Of a stretch of DNA of 64,000 bases, positions 62,754 through 64,000 are shown piece by piece. The DNA comes from Sinomonas atrocyanea (GTDB lineage Bacteria; Actinomycetota; Actinomycetes; Actinomycetales; Micrococcaceae). The stretch covers positions 1,798,001 through 1,862,000 of the forward strand of contig NZ_CP014518.1 of assembly GCF_001577305.1 (NCBI RefSeq), written 5' to 3'. Under the pieces are notes generated by a model, which was given only the letters and a program-made list of their open reading frames with translations, was not told the DNA's origin and ran no database searches. The translations under genes and the position numbers were made by a program. The first letter of the stretch is position 1, and the number at the start of each line of letters is the position of its first letter.

Positions 62754-63392
62754 GTGGACTTCGACGCCCTGGTCCACTGGCTCCTGCGCGACCCGGTCGC
62801 CGTGGCCCCCGACCTGCTCGGCGCCATCCTCTCGCACACCACGCCGGAGGGGACCGTCGCCGTGCGCCTGACGGAGGTGGAGGCCTACCGCGGGCACCGC
62901 GACTCCGACCACCCCGACCCCGGATCGCACTCCTACAACGGCCGCACCCCGCGCAACGAGGTGATGTGGGGCCCTCCGGGGCGCCTGTACGTCTACTTCA
63001 CCTACGGCATGCACTTCTGCGCGAACATCGTGTGCGGCCCTGCGGGCAGTTCCTCCGGCTGCCTGCTCAGGGGCGCGGAGGTCGTCGAGGGCCTGGTGCT
63101 CGCGCGGTCCCGGCGCCCCGCGGCCAGGAGGGACGCCGAGCTCGCCCGGGGGCCGGCGCGCCTGGCCCAGGCCCTCGCGATCGGCCGCGCGGACAACGGC
63201 GCGGCGCTCGACGGCGGCCGGTTCCGGCTCGAACCCCCGGCCCACCGCGCCGCCGGGGTCCTCTCAGGCCCCCGCGTGGGCGTGGCCGGCCCGGGGGGCT
63301 CCGCCGACTCCCCGTGGCGGTTCTGGCTCCCCGGGGAGCCGAGCGTCTCCCCGTACCGCCCGGCGAAGGCCCGCCCGCCCCGCACCCTCTGA
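62754..63392 (+). CDS. 3-methyladenine DNA glycosylase (AAG/MPG family)
   Basis: A 212-aa base-excision enzyme removing alkylated purines. TEVEAYRGHRDSDHP carries the catalytic Glu; RTPRNEVMWGPPGRLYVYFT and YGMHFCANIVC are the family DNA-binding blocks. GTG 62754 is chosen (5-nt gap from the previous stop); GTG 62724 would overlap by 25 nt. The stop codon abuts a tandem repeat array. Confidence 0.9.
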   Translation: MDFDALVHWLLRDPVAVAPDLLGAILSHTTPEGTVAVRLTEVEAYRGHRDSDHPDPGSHSYNGRTPRNEVMWGPPGRLYVYFTYGMHFCANIVCGPAGSSSGCLLRGAEVVEGLVLARSRRPAARRDAELARGPARLAQALAIGRADNGAALDGGRFRLEPPAHRAAGVLSGPRVGVAGPGGSADSPWRFWLPGEPSVSPYRPAKARPPRTL

Positions 63393-63462
63393 AGGTCACC
63401 TCCTGTAGGTCACCTCCTGAGAGTCAGCTTCTGGAGGTCACCTCCTGGAGGTCACCTCCTGC
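63393..63462. repeat. five tandem 14-bp repeats resembling the 16S anti-Shine-Dalgarno
   Basis: Units aggtcacctcctgN at 63393, 63407, 63435 and 63449, with a diverged unit at 63421. Four contain TCACCTCCT, identical to nine bases of the 3' end of 16S rRNA. A partial unit (ccctctga) at 63385-63392 includes the glycosylase stop codon. On the minus strand the repeats are strong Shine-Dalgarno sequences, but no gene follows them closely. Confidence 0.9.
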
Positions 63463-63511
63463 GGGTCCGCGGCCCGCATCGGCCCGTGGCCGTGCCACGG
63501 GGGACATTCGG

Positions 63512-63517
63512 TAACGT
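63512..63517 (+). promoter_or_regulatory. apt -10 element (leaderless)
   Basis: TAACGT ends 6 nt before the GTG at 63524, so apt is likely transcribed from here and does not include the repeat array. Confidence 0.5.
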
Positions 63518-63523
63518 GGACCC

Positions 63524-64000
63524 GTGATTGAGCCCAGCCCAGAGACGCCGTACCCCGAGGACCGTGCGGCGGCAGCCCCGCCCGGCACCTCCGTGGCGGA
63601 GATCCTCGACCGCCTCTGCGCGACGGTGCCGGACTACCCGAAGCCCGGCATCGTCTTCAAGGACCTCACCCCGGCGTTCGCCGACCCGCAGGGCCTGCGT
63701 GCCATCGTCGACGCGATCGTCGCCCCGTTCGCGGGCCAGTTCGACCTCGTCGCAGGCATCGAGGCCCGCGGCTTCCTGCTGGCGGCCGCCGCGGCCTACG
63801 CGACGGGCACGGGCGTCCTCACGGTCCGCAAGGCCGGGAAGCTCCCGCGCGAGACCTTCCTGGAGGAGTACGCCCTCGAGTACGGCACGGCCGCCCTCGA
63901 GGTGCACACCACGGACATCGCCCCGGGCGCCCGCGTCCTGGTGCTCGACGACGTCCTCGCCACCGGCGGCACGGTCGGGGCCGCGGTGCGCCTCGTGGAC
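63524..64000 (+). CDS. apt: adenine phosphoribosyltransferase (3' end outside the window)
   Basis: The first 159 codons are present and open at the window edge. FPDYPKPGI-like PDYPKPGIVFKDLTP, IEARGFLLA, TVRKAGKLPRETFLEEYALEYG and the PRPP loop VLVLDDVLATGGTV give the family. Salvages adenine to AMP. The first 30 residues are an actinobacterial extension. GTG start by the leaderless rule. Confidence 0.93.
   Translation, partial: MIEPSPETPYPEDRAAAAPPGTSVAEILDRLCATVPDYPKPGIVFKDLTPAFADPQGLRAIVDAIVAPFAGQFDLVAGIEARGFLLAAAAAYATGTGVLTVRKAGKLPRETFLEEYALEYGTAALEVHTTDIAPGARVLVLDDVLATGGTVGAAVRLVD

Noticed and set aside
63393..63462. CRISPR array
   Set aside because: Units are 14 bp with no spacers and no cas genes; the same applies to the 41551 repeats.

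Overview
The window is about 72% G+C chromosomal DNA from a high-GC actinobacterium. Gene order (ftsK-pgsA-cinA-clgR-DUF3046-recA-recX-miaB-miaA-dapF-hflX-lexA), a PriA-type HisA, a mycothiol-type enzyme family and a long IF-3 tail point to the Micrococcaceae (Arthrobacter/Sinomonas-like). This placement is inference from gene content; no rRNA is present. I see no tRNA, CRISPR, insertion sequence or prophage. Almost every stretch is coding and most of the long opposite-strand ORFs are GC-driven shadows.

Layout. 1-8.5 kb: a small LexA-boxed gene, a nitrilase-like hydrolase, dapA, RNase J, ftsK, pgsA, cinA and a ClgR-type regulator. 8.5-22.9 kb: a MarR regulator, DUF3046, recA-recX, a secreted coiled-coil transglycosylase-like protein, miaB-miaA, dapF, two minus-strand genes, hflX, a DinG/XPD-type helicase, lexA and a divergent LysM protein resembling SOS division inhibitors. 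22.9-29.1 kb: hisC-hisB-hisH-(small membrane protein)-priA-sseB-like, an MFS gene and a frameshifted DUF1844 gene. 29.2-37.1 kb: the infC-rpmI-rplT operon with a long leader, a SpoU-type RNA methyltransferase, a CDF transporter, an MFS exporter, a NUDIX hydrolase, a LexA-boxed radical-SAM gene and a SIMPL-domain gene. 37.2-41.6 kb: pheS-pheT and an Sfp-like phosphopantetheinyl transferase. 41.6-47.9 kb, minus strand: quinone oxidoreductase, a Pls/PosA-type NRPS and an M1 aminopeptidase. 48.0-54.5 kb: argC-J-B-D-F-R plus a VOC gene. 54.5-58.3 kb: assorted enzymes. 58.4-64 kb: argG-argH, a PIG-L deacetylase, a mycothiol-dependent-isomerase-like protein, 3-methyladenine glycosylase and the 5' part of apt.

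Themes. (1) SOS: five LexA-type boxes (half-sites TCGAA/TTCGA) lie before a 91-aa protein, recA, lexA, the LysM protein and a radical-SAM protein, so both sensor and repressor and several targets lie here. (2) Arginine: ARG-box pairs overlap the promoters of argC and argG, and argR is the sixth gene of the operon it should control. (3) Start architecture: at about 19 genes a TANNNT -10 hexamer ends 6-8 nt before the start codon with no Shine-Dalgarno, the signature of leaderless mRNAs; I used this to fix starts. (4) A candidate homopoly(amino acid) cluster: a membrane NRPS with a lysine-like A-domain signature, next to an M1 peptidase and a phosphopantetheinyl transferase. (5) Three genes carry four single-base frameshifts, all in C/G homopolymers, so sequence error is a serious alternative to real pseudogenes.
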